A stretch of DNA of 16,814 bases, taken from contig MU657178.1 in assembly GCA_026770575.1 (NCBI GenBank), forward strand, positions 697,454 through 714,267, read 5' to 3'. The translations under genes were made by a program, and so were the position numbers. Origin of the DNA: Pelagophyceae sp. CCMP2097 (Eukaryota; Sar; Pelagophyceae). Below, one piece after another: positions 1-9,257 of the stretch (the first letter of the stretch is position 1; every line of letters starts with the position of its first letter). The notes beneath the pieces were generated by a model that saw nothing but the letters and a program-made list of their open reading frames with translations, was not told where the DNA came from and ran no database searches.

Positions 1-282
1 CCCCCCGGCACCCGTGAGAGTCCAAGGTCTGGCTCCACCGTGCAGGTGTTTACAGGAGCAGCAGATCGAGAATTCGACGAGGACCTTGCCGCAGCTGCAG
101 TGGCTGCGTCTCTTGCCGAAGCTCAAGTTGAACGATCTGAGGCAGTGGTAGCACAGAACCAGGGCGTCGACTCCGATGAAGCCGCCTCGAGGGCCTCTTT
201 AAACTCCAAAACCTGCGACTCCGACGGCCCGGGGCGATTCCGACGAGCAGGCAGAGCCTGGCCGCAGTGGTGCGATAAATGA
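1..282 (+). CDS. possible 3' end of a gene cut by the left edge
   Basis: The frame is open from base 1 to a TGA at 280-282. The middle of the peptide reads FDEDLAAAAVAASLAEAQ, an acidic patch followed by an Ala-rich helix with SLAE. This resembles a ubiquitin-interacting motif, but the spacing between the Leu and the Ser is one residue too long for the consensus. A gtgaga at about 14 and ttacag ending at 55 could be splice sites, so the first 55 bases may be intron. Codon use is less G/C-biased than in the genes downstream. No family is recognised. It may be the C-terminus of a gene starting to the left, or noncoding. Confidence 0.25.
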   Translation, partial: PPGTRESPRSGSTVQVFTGAADREFDEDLAAAAVAASLAEAQVERSEAVVAQNQGVDSDEAASRASLNSKTCDSDGPGRFRRAGRAWPQWCDK

Positions 283-528
283 TTAAATGTAGCAGTATCT
301 CGCCCGTGTCGTTGGTTGGACCCTTAGCCCGCCGCGCAGCCTTCCCTTTTTGCGCAGCAACGCCCCGATAGGGGGCCGCAACCCTTCCCACGAACACTTA
401 TAAAAGTCACAACCGGCCGATCTTCCGTCTTTCCGTGGAACTTCCGACACAGGTTCGTTCATACCCTGGTTCCGCACGTTTGGCGATTTTTCAACGGCCC
501 TGAAATCGGCTCGCGTCGAGTCGCCGCG
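283..528 (+). promoter_or_regulatory. upstream region of the nucleoporin gene with TATA-like box
   Basis: This noncoding stretch lies between the possible left-edge gene and the nucleoporin ATG. TATAAAAG at 399-406 is a good match to a core TATA box, about 123 bases before the ATG at 529, which would allow a 5' UTR of roughly 90-100 bases. No other motif is recognised. The role is inferred from position and sequence only. Confidence 0.35.
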
Positions 529-3500
529 ATGTTAGACGAGGACGAGGATTGGCGGTGCCTCGGCGACGTCGAGCACGCTTTGGTCGAGCGCCTCCGGCGA
601 GACGAGACCGGCGTCGAACTCTGCGACCAACTTGTGCGTAGCTGCAACCGCGAGCCGCGGCGACCGCGAGCCGCGGCGACCGCGAGCCGCGGGCGAGACC
701 GAGAGCCGCGGCCTCTGCGGCGCCTTCAAAGCGACGCGACCGGTGCAAGGCGGGCCGTGCCGGTGGCAAGGGGCCGCCTCTGCTGGCGCCGTTTTGAACG
801 CCGCATGACGCGTACCCCTCGCGACTACCGACGCGGCGGCGACTGCGCCGCGTAGGCGTACGGCTGGGCCTGGGGCTCTGGCGTCTCGGCGGCGGGGGCG
901 TCTGGGGCGCACCGGTACTATACGGAACCGTACGCGTCTGAAAGACTGGGTCTCCTCGCGGTCCGCGGCTTCGCCCCGTGGCCCCAGGCCATCGAGGCAG
1001 AGGCCCGACGCATCAACGGAGGTCCGTTTTCGATCCGCGATGACTTGTATGAAGAGTGAAGAGGCCTGCGACGACGCGTGCACTTAGGCCGGCTGAACGC
1101 CGGAGGTCTGCTGCCGGAGATCGAGCGCGCATGGGTGGCCATCGGCACGACGCTCGTGCTCTGGGACTACCGCAGGTCCGGCGACTTTGCCGTCTACGAA
1201 GGTGCGCCACCGACGGACGCTCGGAAAGTCGAAGAGACGTGCATGGAAAGAGACAAGCCCGAAGATGATTCGATACTCAATTCGGAACACGTCGTCGGCG
1301 TGAGAACCGACACTCGTGGCCCCGTGTCGACGTATGTCGAGGACGTTGCTGAGGGCTTGTGGAGACTGCGGCGACGAATATCTCGGAGCCAAGCATGCCC
1401 AGAGTCGCGACTGTAGGCCTGACGGAGCCCATCGTGTCCGTGTGCGTCGCGGCGCCGCGGCCGCACGTGTTTGTGGAGGGCGTGCGACACGTGCTGGTGG
1501 TGTGCACGACGTCGCAAGTCTCTCTCCTTGCATTAATCTTCGAGGACGACGCCGCAAACGCCGCGGGCACTCTTAGAGTGCTGCCGACGGAGTTTGGCGC
1601 TGAGACGGACGACGAATATTCCGTGGCCGCGGCCACTCGCGACGGACGCGTCTTCTTCGGAGGGCGCGATGGGTTTGTGCACGAGTTTGAGTACGCAAAT
1701 CGAGAGTCCCTCGGCGCCAAGCTCGGCCGGCTGGTCTTCGCGCCCGCGGGGTCGAAACCCGACGCGTTGGGCGGCGACCGCAAGAGGCCGCGTGGCCAGG
1801 CGTTTGCGGGGTATCAAGGATTCACGCCCCCTAAATGCGCCAAGAGAGACGCCTGCCGCGCCAGAGTCGTCGCCACGGCCGTGCTGCCGCCGTTTATGCG
1901 GAAGAGGTGGCTGCTGCAGCCGCTGTCGTTCCTCGGGTGCGTCGTTGGCATGCTTTTTGTCGTTGGCATGCTTTTTGTCACTTTGAAAGGGGTTGCCTAT
2001 CATGTTCCAACCAGATACCAGTTTCAGATGGGATCCACAGTGACGAGAGAACTGTGAAGCTTTCTGAGACTCCAAAGCGTCGTCTCGGCGGCATCCAACA
2101 AGGCGCAAAGATAATGTTGCCTAGGCTGGACTCTGAGCGCGAGGCCATTTGCAAGCTGGCGGTGGACGACGCGCGCGGCGCTCTATTCTCTTTGTCCATC
2201 TCGGGTACTTTGGACGTCTACGACGTGGGCCCCAACGGCGACGACTTCCGGCACGTGGGCCGCCTCCGCGTCGTCGACGCGGCAAAACGCTGGTGCGCCG
2301 CGCACTCGCAGCGCGACACGGGCGCGCCGCAGCCGGCTCTGTTTTCAGAGCCCGCGCGGCCTCCGGACGCGAAGATGGTCGCGATGCACGTAGTCTCGCC
2401 GCTCGAGTCTACGACGTGTCACCTCGTTGTCGTCGACGAATTCGGGTTTCGGTTTTACGTGACGACGTCCATGCTCGGCTCGGACACTCTGTCTTCCGAC
2501 GGCTCGGCGGCGCCCGCTGTGGGCCAGAGGTGGCAGTCGAGCGAGGACCAGCGGCCAGTGGCGGTGACGCTGCTCCACGTGCGCGCGCCGCCGCCGCAGG
2601 CCGCGTGGGCCGCCGCGCGCGGCCCCAGGGCCGGGGGCGAAGCGCCAAAGGTCGACTTCGCCCCGTCGGTGGACGCCCACGACGTCTACGCGGCGGCGCC
2701 GACGGCAAAGGTTGGGGCGTCGTTTTACGCGCACGGCGTGTTTGTCAACGCCGTCTCCGCCGCCGACGGCGCGGACCGCTTGCTGGCAACTGTCGAGGAC
2801 GGCATGCTCCGCGGCACGCCGCAGACGGCGCCGCGTTTTGCTCTGCGAGAGGCGGTTTGCGAGTTGGGCGCGTCTGGCGCGCAAAAAGGCGAAGCGGAGC
2901 CGCGCCTCGTGCCGCGCGTCTGGGCGCTGCTCGAGGCGTGCCCGCGCGACGACCGCGGCGTCCGCCTCCGCGCGCTGGCCGCGCTGTCGCGGACGCCGGC
3001 AGATTTGAACGATTCTTCAGCGGCTAAAATTCTAGAAGCGCTGTGCCACCCCCTCGCGGCGGCGGACGACGCGACGCGGCTGTTGCACGCGGGCCGCCAC
3101 CTGCCGATGGTGCTGCCCGACCACGCACTTTTCGATGCAGCACTTCCTCTCGATGCGGCGGCATTGAAGGCGCAAGCCTCGTGGCCGAAAAGTTCGTGCC
3201 CACGGCGCCCGCGGGACTACGCGGCGGGCATGGCGCAGCTCAGCGAACTGGCGGTGCAGCACGTCGTCGGTGAGAGACGGCTTTTAGCGCTGTCGAGGGC
3301 CGGCGTGGAGGAGCTGGCAAAAGTCCGACCTCTCGATCACATGCGTGAAGCTCTGACAAGAGAGGCGGACCGGTCGTCCTGGCGCGGCGGCGTGGCGCAG
3401 CAGTCTTTGTGCGCCGACTTGGCGGCGGCGTATGGGCTGGCCGAGGCTTGCTGCATGGCTTTCACCATTGCGTGCGGCGCCGATTTACATTCCGGAGCCC

Positions 3501-6500
3501 CGTCCGTGGACGCCCCTCAACTCCGGCGCCGCGCTCTGGCCTTTGCGCTGGAAGTCGGCGGCCGGCCTCGATTTGAGCGCGTCGAGGCGCCGTCGACTAC
3601 TCCGGCGACTGCGTTTTCGTTTCATAACCCACACTCAAACATGGCAGGAGGCTTCTCGACGAGGATTCCGGCCGTTTCGACGGCAGTGCCGGTCGGCACC
3701 GTCGCGCTGGTGCCGACGACTTCGCCTACGGATTTTAGGTTTGTCAATTCGGGCTGCCACGACGCCCTCGTCCTGCTCACTTCCAGGCTCCTAAGGCCAG
3801 TCTGGCTCAAGCCCGTCTTCTGGTTGCACGGCGGCCGGTGCTGCTTCTTGCTGGACCGCGCAGAGCTGCTGGCTTTAAGGCCGCCTTTAGCTGAGCTGAG
3901 AGCGGCTTTGCGGGACGAGCCTTCGTTCGCTGTCGCGACGCGGCACGACCTGCTCGCTACCGACTCGCGTTCCGAGACGACGCCGATCGACGACCGCGGC
4001 CGAGACGCCGAGGCGGCGCGGCGGGAAGCGAGGGCGACTCATTGTTTGTACCGCTTAGTCTCGAGGGCCACGCAGGCTCTGGCGTTGCTAGACGTTTTAG
4101 CGCGCGCTCGGGACGCAGAGGACCGCGAGCGCGTTTCGAGCGCGGCGCCCGCAGGGCCGGGCGCCCCGACGGCGGTGGACCAAGAGCTTGGGAAGGTGGG
4201 TTCGACGACTTTGCGCGACCTTGTCTGCTCGCGAGACAAGCACGCGGCAGTCCGCGGCTGCCTACGCGCCTTAACCGCCTCGGCGCACTTCCCGCAGCAG
4301 CCTTCCGAGGTGGCTGCGCCGGCGAAGCCGCGCGGCCTCTTTGGCGGGGCGGCGGCGGCGGCTGCAGTTGAAAAGGTCAAGGCCTACGCATGGCCCGACG
4401 CCCTCGCAGACGAACTGCGCGCTTCTTGCTACCTGTACTTCAACGCCGGCGACGCGCGCGCGCACGCGGCGGCGGCGCACTTGGCGGTAGCCGCGAAGTT
4501 TGACAAGAGGAGGCAGCACGACCAGGCGCAGTCGGAAAGGGACAAAGCGGTCGAAGAATACGACGTCGCCGCGTCCGAATGGCTGGCCCCCGGCGACGCC
4601 GTCGGCACGGACTCTGCGTTGGCGGTGGCCGCTCAGCAGTTGGAGCGCGCCGGGCGCGGGGCGAACGCGGTTCGGATTTGTCTCATCTGCGCTTCAAACT
4701 TTTCTGACGCCTCTTCGACCGAGGGCTCTTCGACCGAGTTGACCAAACGGTTCAAGTCGCCGAAGAAGGATGCCGCGCAGTCGAACTTCTCCTGGGAGCT
4801 CGGGCTGTACCGCGGCGCAAAGACGAAGGTGCCGGCGCGCCTCCGAGACGCCGCGAGGCAAGCGTGCGAAGATTTAGCCGTCGCTGTCCTGAAGCGCGAG
4901 CTCGAGGCCATGCCGCCCAACGCGACGGAGTCTTTAGATTCCGCGGACGTGGCGCTGCGCGAGGCTACGCTGAGGCCGGACCTGTCGACGGCGTTTGTAG
5001 AACGCGTGTTCGAGACGGCACGACAGTTCGACGAGCGCAGACTCCTCGCTTTGCCGCGCGGCCGCGTCGCGGCGTACCTTCGGCGTGTAGACGCGCCTCT
5101 GCTCTGGCGGCACCACGTCGTGCACCACGATCATGCCGCGGCCGCCGCTTTGATGGAGGAGCTGGCCACCGCGGAAGACGGCGCCTCCATCGGCGACCGC
5201 GTCGGCTACCTCATCCGCGCGCGCGACGCGGCGACGCGCGCCGCGCAGCAGCGCGACGTCTCCTACGACGCGCAGAAAGTGCGGGAGCTCCAGGACCTTT
5301 TGGCAGTGGCGGAATTGCAACAACGAGGCCTCGGCGACCTCAAGGCTCTCACGGCCGCAAGGCGTTCTCTCCGCGACGCGGCGGCCAACGCTGCAAGGCG
5401 CCTGGCCGCCGACGGGTCCGCGGACGCCGCCGACGCGGCGAGGGTGCGCGCCGACGCTATGGGTGTCCAACTTTCCGAAATGGAGGACCACGTGTCCAAG
5501 TTGGAAAATCGGCTCCTGGGCGCCTCCGAGCTGTACAACGACGTCGCGTCGCGCTACGCCATGTGGGAGCTGTGCCTGGCGCTGATGCACGCGTGCGGGC
5601 ATAGTGACGCCGCGTTGGCGGAGCAGCTGTGGCGGTCCCTCGTTTCTCGCCAAATCCCGCGAGAGTCGGCCGACGACGCCGCCGCCGCGTGGCTCGCCTC
5701 GACCGACTTCCCCTACAAGGCGGCATCGAACCGCTGCGCCGGGCTGCTGGATGACTTTGAACCGGCGACAGTACATTCGTCGAAGGCGACATTACATTCG
5801 TCGAATTTCGACGACGGCGTCTGGATCGCTCCGCTGGGCGACTGCGTCTCAAAGCTCGGCCGCGAGCTCGGCGCTTCTGCTGTGGGCGGCGGGTCGTACT
5901 CTGCGGCGTACGAGGGCCGCATCGGCGACGCCGACGGCGCGGCGGACCGGCTGGACAGCGTCTCCTTCCCTTTGCAAGCAATCGCCGCCATCCTCCAGCG
6001 CCTGGCCACGGAGCACGCGCGCGTCGAATTCCGCAAGCGCCAAGCGCACGACGCCGCCACGGACGCCGACGCGCGCTGGGGAGGCGCCCCGCCGCCGCCG
6101 CTCTGGCCGCTGGAAGCGCTGCTGGCGGCGCAGTGTGGCCGCGCCCCGGCCTTCCACGCTTTGGCGGCGGCCGCCGACGCCGCGCAGCGGCGGTCGCCGC
6201 TAGAGTACGTGCACTGCGTCGCCGCCGCCGCCGCTCTGCTGGACGGCGCCGCGACGCACGCCGCCCAGCACCCGCGCGACCGCCCCGTCCTCGCCCTCGC
6301 GCTCCGCGGCGGCGCAGAGCCGGCCACGCTCGTGAGTCTCTTGGATCCTTTCGGCTCATGTCCCCGTCGAAGCGACATGTTTGTGACTCGTATCCCGTTT
6401 CGTGTGTAGATCGCAAAGCTTAACGCTTTTGACTCATCTCGCCACGACCTCCGCGCCGCCGTCCAAGTCCTCCTCCAAGACCTCGACCAGATCCAGCACA

Positions 6501-6526
6501 AAATCGACGCCCTCTTCTCCCGCTAG
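529..6526 (+). CDS. NUP155: nucleoporin of the Nup155/Nup170 family (inner-ring scaffold), six exons
   Basis: Scaffold nucleoporin of the nuclear pore inner ring, with an N-terminal beta-propeller followed by an alpha-solenoid. Proposed exons are 529-633, 856-1021, 1088-1238, 1403-1936, 2041-6331 and 6410-6526. Their lengths add to 1788 codons including the stop, so the frame closes. Family landmarks appear in order: PEIERAWVAIG and LVLWDY (exon 3), VEETVATVGLTEP across the third junction, HVLVVCTTSQVSLLAL and GRVFFGGRDGFVHEFEY (exon 4), GTLDVYDVGPNGDDF (about residue 373), ALVLLTSRLLRPVWLKPVFW (about 890), and a helical segment with LSEMEDHVSKLENRLLGA (about 1450-1480) followed by LCLALMHACGH. 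The tail ends DQIQHKIDALFSR. At 1787 aa it is longer than human Nup155 (1391 aa) because of Ala-rich insertions. The start is the ATG at 529, after a TATA-like box. The family call is firm; exact splice sites, especially introns 2 and 3, are inferred. Confidence 0.88.
634..855 (+). other. intron 1 of the nucleoporin gene
   Basis: Donor GTGCGT at 634 and acceptor ending CGTAG at 855. The length of 222 bases keeps frame +1 on both sides and removes the in-frame TAG at 853-855. Most of it is a GC-rich tandem repeat and its decayed continuation. Inferred, not backed by transcripts. Confidence 0.65.
649..692 (+). repeat. 16-base tandem repeat, about 2.7 copies, inside intron 1
   Basis: Unit cgcgagccgcggcgac at 649-664 is repeated exactly at 665-680, and a third copy starting at 681 matches for 12 bases before diverging. 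Related gagccgcgg pieces continue to about 711. Pure G/C-rich minisatellite with no coding signal in this frame. Confidence 0.85.
1022..1087 (+). other. intron 2 of the nucleoporin gene
   Basis: An in-frame TGA at 1057-1059 must be removed. Donor GTCCGT at 1022 and acceptor CTTAG at 1087 give 66 bases, keep the frame and join RRINGG to RLNAGGLLPEIERAW, which fits the spacing seen in plant Nup155. The donor is weaker than the others, so this 5' end is the least certain. Confidence 0.5.
1239..1402 (+). other. intron 3 of the nucleoporin gene
   Basis: The reading frame moves between the exon ending VYEGAPPTDARKVEE and the one starting VATVGLTEP. Donor GTGCAT at 1239 and acceptor CCCAG at 1402 give 164 bases and the join VEETVATVGLTEP, which parallels SETILAVGLVKP in human Nup155. 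Other frame-compatible choices are donor 1202 with acceptor 1404, or donor GTGAGA at 1300 with acceptor 1388; they fit the family less well. Confidence 0.55.
1937..2040 (+). other. intron 4 of the nucleoporin gene
   Basis: Donor GTGCGT at 1937 and acceptor CCACAG at 2040 give 104 bases and the required frame change. The two flanking propeller segments, ending LSFLG and starting DERTVKLSETP, are then joined. The interior has a duplicated T-rich 18-mer and a pyrimidine/AT content unlike the exons. Confidence 0.6.
1941..1979 (+). repeat. 18-base tandem duplication in intron 4
   Basis: gtcgttggcatgcttttt at 1941-1958 is repeated exactly at 1959-1976, and the next three bases begin a third copy. 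In the open frame it would read as a repeated VVGMLF. It lies wholly inside the proposed intron. Confidence 0.85.
6332..6409 (+). other. intron 5 of the nucleoporin gene
   Basis: Donor GTGAGT at 6332 and acceptor GTGTAG at 6409 give 78 bases in phase 0. Without splicing the frame stops at this TAG after an unrelated-looking tail. With splicing the protein ends in a helix rich in Leu, Gln and Asp (IAKLNAFDSSRHDLRAAVQV and on), as expected for the family, with stop TAG at 6524-6526. Confidence 0.78.
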
Positions 6527-6974
6527 GACAAAGAGCCGCCGAAGAGACCGCCGGAGCGAGCGCGGAGAAGCCGCGACTAACGGATTCTCGCAGCAGAGCC
6601 CGCGATGCAGTCTCGACCGGAACCCACCCGCCTCGGGACCTGTCACTCCCCTTGAGACAGTAGGCTAAGAGCCTCTCTGACAGGTCCGGACCTCGACTAG
6701 ATGACTGACACCGCCCGCCGCTTCTCTTCGCGCTCTCCAGTTTCTCTGCTCCCTGCGCTTCCCTGCCCTCCGCGCCGACTGTTTTGATCGATTACAATTG
6801 TAGGAAGTAAACCTCGACGGACGACGCCTCGCCCAAAATCACCTGGAACCGCGGTACCGCACCTCGGAGCGCGCGGGAGCCGTACCGTGGCAATTGCACG
6901 AGTCGCGTATCTCCGTCCGAGTCGTCCGACTCAGGCTCACAGAGACGAAGAGAATCGGAGGCCCTCCACGAAAG
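6527..6974. other. intergenic region between nucleoporin and MYND genes
   Basis: About 450 bases with no coding region I can support. It must hold the nucleoporin 3' end and the promoter and 5' UTR of the MYND gene. A frame upstream of the MYND ATG stays open from a TTG at 6894, but that stretch has no recognisable domain. The notable content is an inverted repeat at 6636-6687. No TATA box is evident. Confidence 0.6.
6636..6687. repeat. 10-base perfect inverted repeat with 32-base loop
   Basis: ggacctgtca at 6636-6645 is the reverse complement of tgacaggtcc at 6678-6687. A smaller stem, aggct/agcct around aag, lies within the loop at about 6662-6674. It could be a 3' end structure of the upstream transcript or a regulatory element; the sequence does not decide. 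Confidence 0.75.
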
Positions 6975-8003
6975 ATGGAGGACCCACCGCCGACCGACCT
7001 GCCCAAGCCGTGCTGCGTCTGCGACGCGCCTGGAGGCAAGAACTGCACCAAGTGCAAATCGCGGCACTACTGCTCCAAGGCGTGCCAGCTCATAGACTGG
7101 AACGAGGGCGGGCACAAGGCGCAGTGCAAGAAGCTCGCAGCCGCGTTCCAGGACCGCCTCCTCGACTCGCTCATGCCGCTGAAGATCAAGGAGGAGCCGC
7201 CCATCGTCGAGGACGTCGCGCCGGCGGGTGGTTTAAAGGTGGCGGCGCGCTTATCGGCTGTTAGGGCAGAAGCGGCTGCGCTCAAGGTAAACGCACCGGA
7301 CTGGCGCGGCCGCACTTGCGCCATCTGCTTCGACGTGCTTCCTCTCTACGGTGCAAGACGAACTTTCTACAACTGCTGCTGCAAGTATATTTGCACGGAC
7401 TGCTACAACAAGTGCAACGAGTACGACGAGCGCTGCCCGCTTTGCCGAACGCTAGGCCGCGATTCGGATGCCGAGTGGGTGCGCCGGGTGCAGAAGCACG
7501 TGGACGAGGGGAACGCGAACGCGCAGTTTGAGCTCGGAGACGCCTACCAAAATGGGAGAATGGGTCTGAAGAAGAGCCCGAAGCGGGCGGTCCAGCTGTT
7601 TGAGCTTGCTGCGGCGCAAGGAGGCCCAATCGCTCAGTGTCAGTTGGGACAGTGTTATTATCTTGGGCTAGGTGTCAAGATCGACCACAAGACCACCGCG
7701 CTGTGGTACCGGCGCGCAGCCGAGCAAGGCTTTCCCGACGCGCAGTTTAACCTCGGCGCCATGCTCTACAAGGGCAGGGGCGTGGCGCAGTCGTACGACG
7801 AAGCCGTGAAGTGGTTCGGCCTCGCCGCGGCGCAGGGCCACGCGCAAGCGCTCCACAACCTCGGCGTGTGTCATACACATGGCCACGGCGTGCCGCAGGA
7901 TAACCACGAGGCGTTGCGTTTCTTCAAGCGCGCCGCGGCCGAGGGGCACGCTCCTTTGGCGGTCGACGCGCTACGGGCCCGCCTCGGGCAGAACGTCGAC
8001 TGA
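6975..8003 (+). CDS. MYND finger - RING-like - Sel1 repeat protein
   Basis: Single-exon protein of 342 aa. The ATG at 6975 (context aaagATGG) is chosen over the upstream non-ATG extension. The MYND zinc finger spans residues 13-51 with all eight ligands: C13, C16, C24, C27, C33, C37, H47, C51. A RING-like finger follows with C115, C118, C134, C136, C140, C143, C154 and C157 (ending CPLCR); the usual RING His position is occupied by Cys. Four Sel1-like repeats (about 178-325) carry A.AQF.LG and A..WF..AA.QGH patterns. Sel1 repeats form superhelical adaptor surfaces; MYND fingers bind proline-rich peptides; RING fingers commonly recruit E2 enzymes. A ubiquitin-ligase adaptor role is therefore possible but inferred. 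Similar combinations are, to my knowledge, common in some marine algae. No signal peptide or membrane segment is seen, so it is probably cytosolic or nuclear. Confidence 0.9.
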   Translation: MEDPPPTDLPKPCCVCDAPGGKNCTKCKSRHYCSKACQLIDWNEGGHKAQCKKLAAAFQDRLLDSLMPLKIKEEPPIVEDVAPAGGLKVAARLSAVRAEAAALKVNAPDWRGRTCAICFDVLPLYGARRTFYNCCCKYICTDCYNKCNEYDERCPLCRTLGRDSDAEWVRRVQKHVDEGNANAQFELGDAYQNGRMGLKKSPKRAVQLFELAAAQGGPIAQCQLGQCYYLGLGVKIDHKTTALWYRRAAEQGFPDAQFNLGAMLYKGRGVAQSYDEAVKWFGLAAAQGHAQALHNLGVCHTHGHGVPQDNHEALRFFKRAAAEGHAPLAVDALRARLGQNVD

Positions 8004-8522
8004 CACGACCGTCGCCCCCGATTCAAACCCTTCCAAAGGACGTGCCGCACTCGACGCACTCGCCGCAGCATCGTAAGCCAGCAACCGTCCTGCATCATCT
8101 CCTCGGAGCGCGCCCGCCTCGGGACGTCGACGAGACGCGTCCAGTCCGGGCCCGCGATGCCGTGTCGATGAGCGAACCCGCGCGGACTTCTGGGAGGCGT
8201 TGGATTGCGAGGCACCGTTTGCAGGGCCCCAAGGCCGATTGGTCGAGCCGTGGCAGTCGGGCCGCCGCTCCACAGTCATAACGGTCACTTTCGAGACAAA
8301 GCCCAACGCCATTCGGAGCCTTGCACTTTTGGCTCCACGCCGCTTGCGAGTAGACCTGCTCGCGCAGCGCAACTGCCTCTTTGCCCACGGCGCGTCTCGC
8401 ACGCACCAGCGCACGACCTCGCCGAGGACGACTCCCCACCGACTCGGAGGAGCTCCCCACCGACTCGGAAAAGCGCCCCCGCGAGGAGTCTGTGCTGCCC
8501 GAGTGGTGACGGGTTCCCAAGT
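8004..8522. other. convergent intergenic region (MYND and DnaJ 3' ends)
   Basis: The genes on either side converge here, so the stretch should hold two 3' UTRs and polyadenylation sites; no clear AATAAA is seen. Frames that cross it are antisense shadows of the DnaJ gene. A 17-base direct repeat (ctccccaccgactcgga at 8432-8448 and 8453-8469, period 21) is the only structure noted. Confidence 0.55.
8432..8469 (+). repeat. 21-base-period direct repeat
   Basis: The 17-mer ctccccaccgactcgga occurs at 8432-8448 and again at 8453-8469, separated by ggag/c. Two copies only; noncoding position just beyond the DnaJ stop codon. Confidence 0.8.
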
Positions 8523-9257
8523 TTACGGGTTTCTGCTGACGCCGAGGAGGTTCAAGAGGTCTTTTTTTTCAGCGCAGCCTTCCAAGTTCAGCCCTCGCCG
8601 CCGCGCCTCGGAGACCAAGTCGCGGATCGAAGACGCCGAATCGACGACCAATGGCATGGCGGAGGCGGTCTGGGCGTTTTCGGGTGGTCGTCGGTCTATT
8701 TCGTCTCTTTGGGTGTGTTGGCGCGGTGCTTTGGGTTCATCGGCGTCCTGCCAGAAGAACGTCAGGCCGAGGAAGGCGAAGCAAACGCCCACGACGAGCG
8801 CGGGGAGGAGCTGCTGCAGGAAGTCGGCGTCGCCGCGGTGCGGCGGCTGCGACTGTTGATGGAAGAAAAACGCCTCGTCCTCCACGGGCACCTCGTAGAC
8901 GCGGCCGTTGCGATACACGCGCACGAAGCGCTGTTGCCGTCGCTGCTGGCGGTGTTGTTGGAAGCCTCGTTGCGCGTACATGCGCTCCTCGCGCTGCTTA
9001 GCGTCGTACGCGTGGCGCAGGCGGGCGTCGCCGAGCGTTTCGTAGGCTTCGGCAACGGCCCTGAACTTGTCTGCCGCGCCGGGTGCTTTACTCTTGTCGG
9101 GATGATAGAGTTTGGCGCGCTCCCTATAAGCCTTGGTCACCGCCTTCTCCGACGCAGACGGAGCGAGGCCCAGAGTCGCGTAGTGGTCGGAGTCTGACTC
9201 GCAGAGCGCCGACCGCAAAACGAGGCCGAGAAGCAGCAAAACGAGGCGGGGCGCCAT
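8523..9257 (-). CDS. ER-type membrane DnaJ (Hsp40) protein with MANF-C/SAP-like tail
   Basis: Single-exon 244-aa J-domain co-chaperone. Residues 1-19 (MAPRLVLLLLGLVLRSALC) look like a cleavable signal peptide. The J domain covers about 25-86, starts HYATLGLAPSASEKAVTKAY and has the HPD motif at 52-54 that stimulates Hsp70 ATPase activity. A Gln/Arg-rich linker follows, then one membrane segment at about 150-168 (LLPALVVGVCFAFLGLTFFW). The C-terminal piece at about 207-238 contains LNLEGCAEKKDLLNLL, similar to the SAP-like C-terminal domain of MANF/CDNF and to tails of some algal DnaJ proteins. The topology predicts the J domain in the ER lumen facing BiP and the tail on the cytosolic side. 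The MANF-like assignment is inference. It is divergent from the SH3 gene over 201 bases, so the two may share a promoter. Confidence 0.88.
   Translation of the reverse strand: MAPRLVLLLLGLVLRSALCESDSDHYATLGLAPSASEKAVTKAYRERAKLYHPDKSKAPGAADKFRAVAEAYETLGDARLRHAYDAKQREERMYAQRGFQQHRQQRRQQRFVRVYRNGRVYEVPVEDEAFFFHQQSQPPHRGDADFLQQLLPALVVGVCFAFLGLTFFWQDADEPKAPRQHTQRDEIDRRPPENAQTASAMPLVVDSASSIRDLVSEARRRGLNLEGCAEKKDLLNLLGVSRNP

Noticed and set aside
1300..1388. Alternative nucleoporin intron with the strong GTGAGA donor at 1300
   Set aside because: It keeps the frame only with GAG acceptors (1364 or 1388), and it leaves an insertion of about 30 residues that breaks the alignment with Nup155. The 1239-1402 intron gives a better protein join and a CAG acceptor.
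5457..6416. 319-codon minus-strand Arg-rich frame
   Set aside because: Shadow of the nucleoporin C-terminal region; composition is only the complement of Ala and Asp codons.
6894..6974. N-terminal extension of the MYND protein from the TTG at 6894
   Set aside because: It has no ATG, is Arg-rich without a domain, and the ATG at 6975 sits in a good context just before the MYND finger.
8205..9197. 330-codon plus-strand open frame opposite the DnaJ gene
   Set aside because: It lies antisense to a clear J-domain protein with signal peptide and HPD motif. Its own translation has no domain and results from the strong G/C bias at third codon positions.
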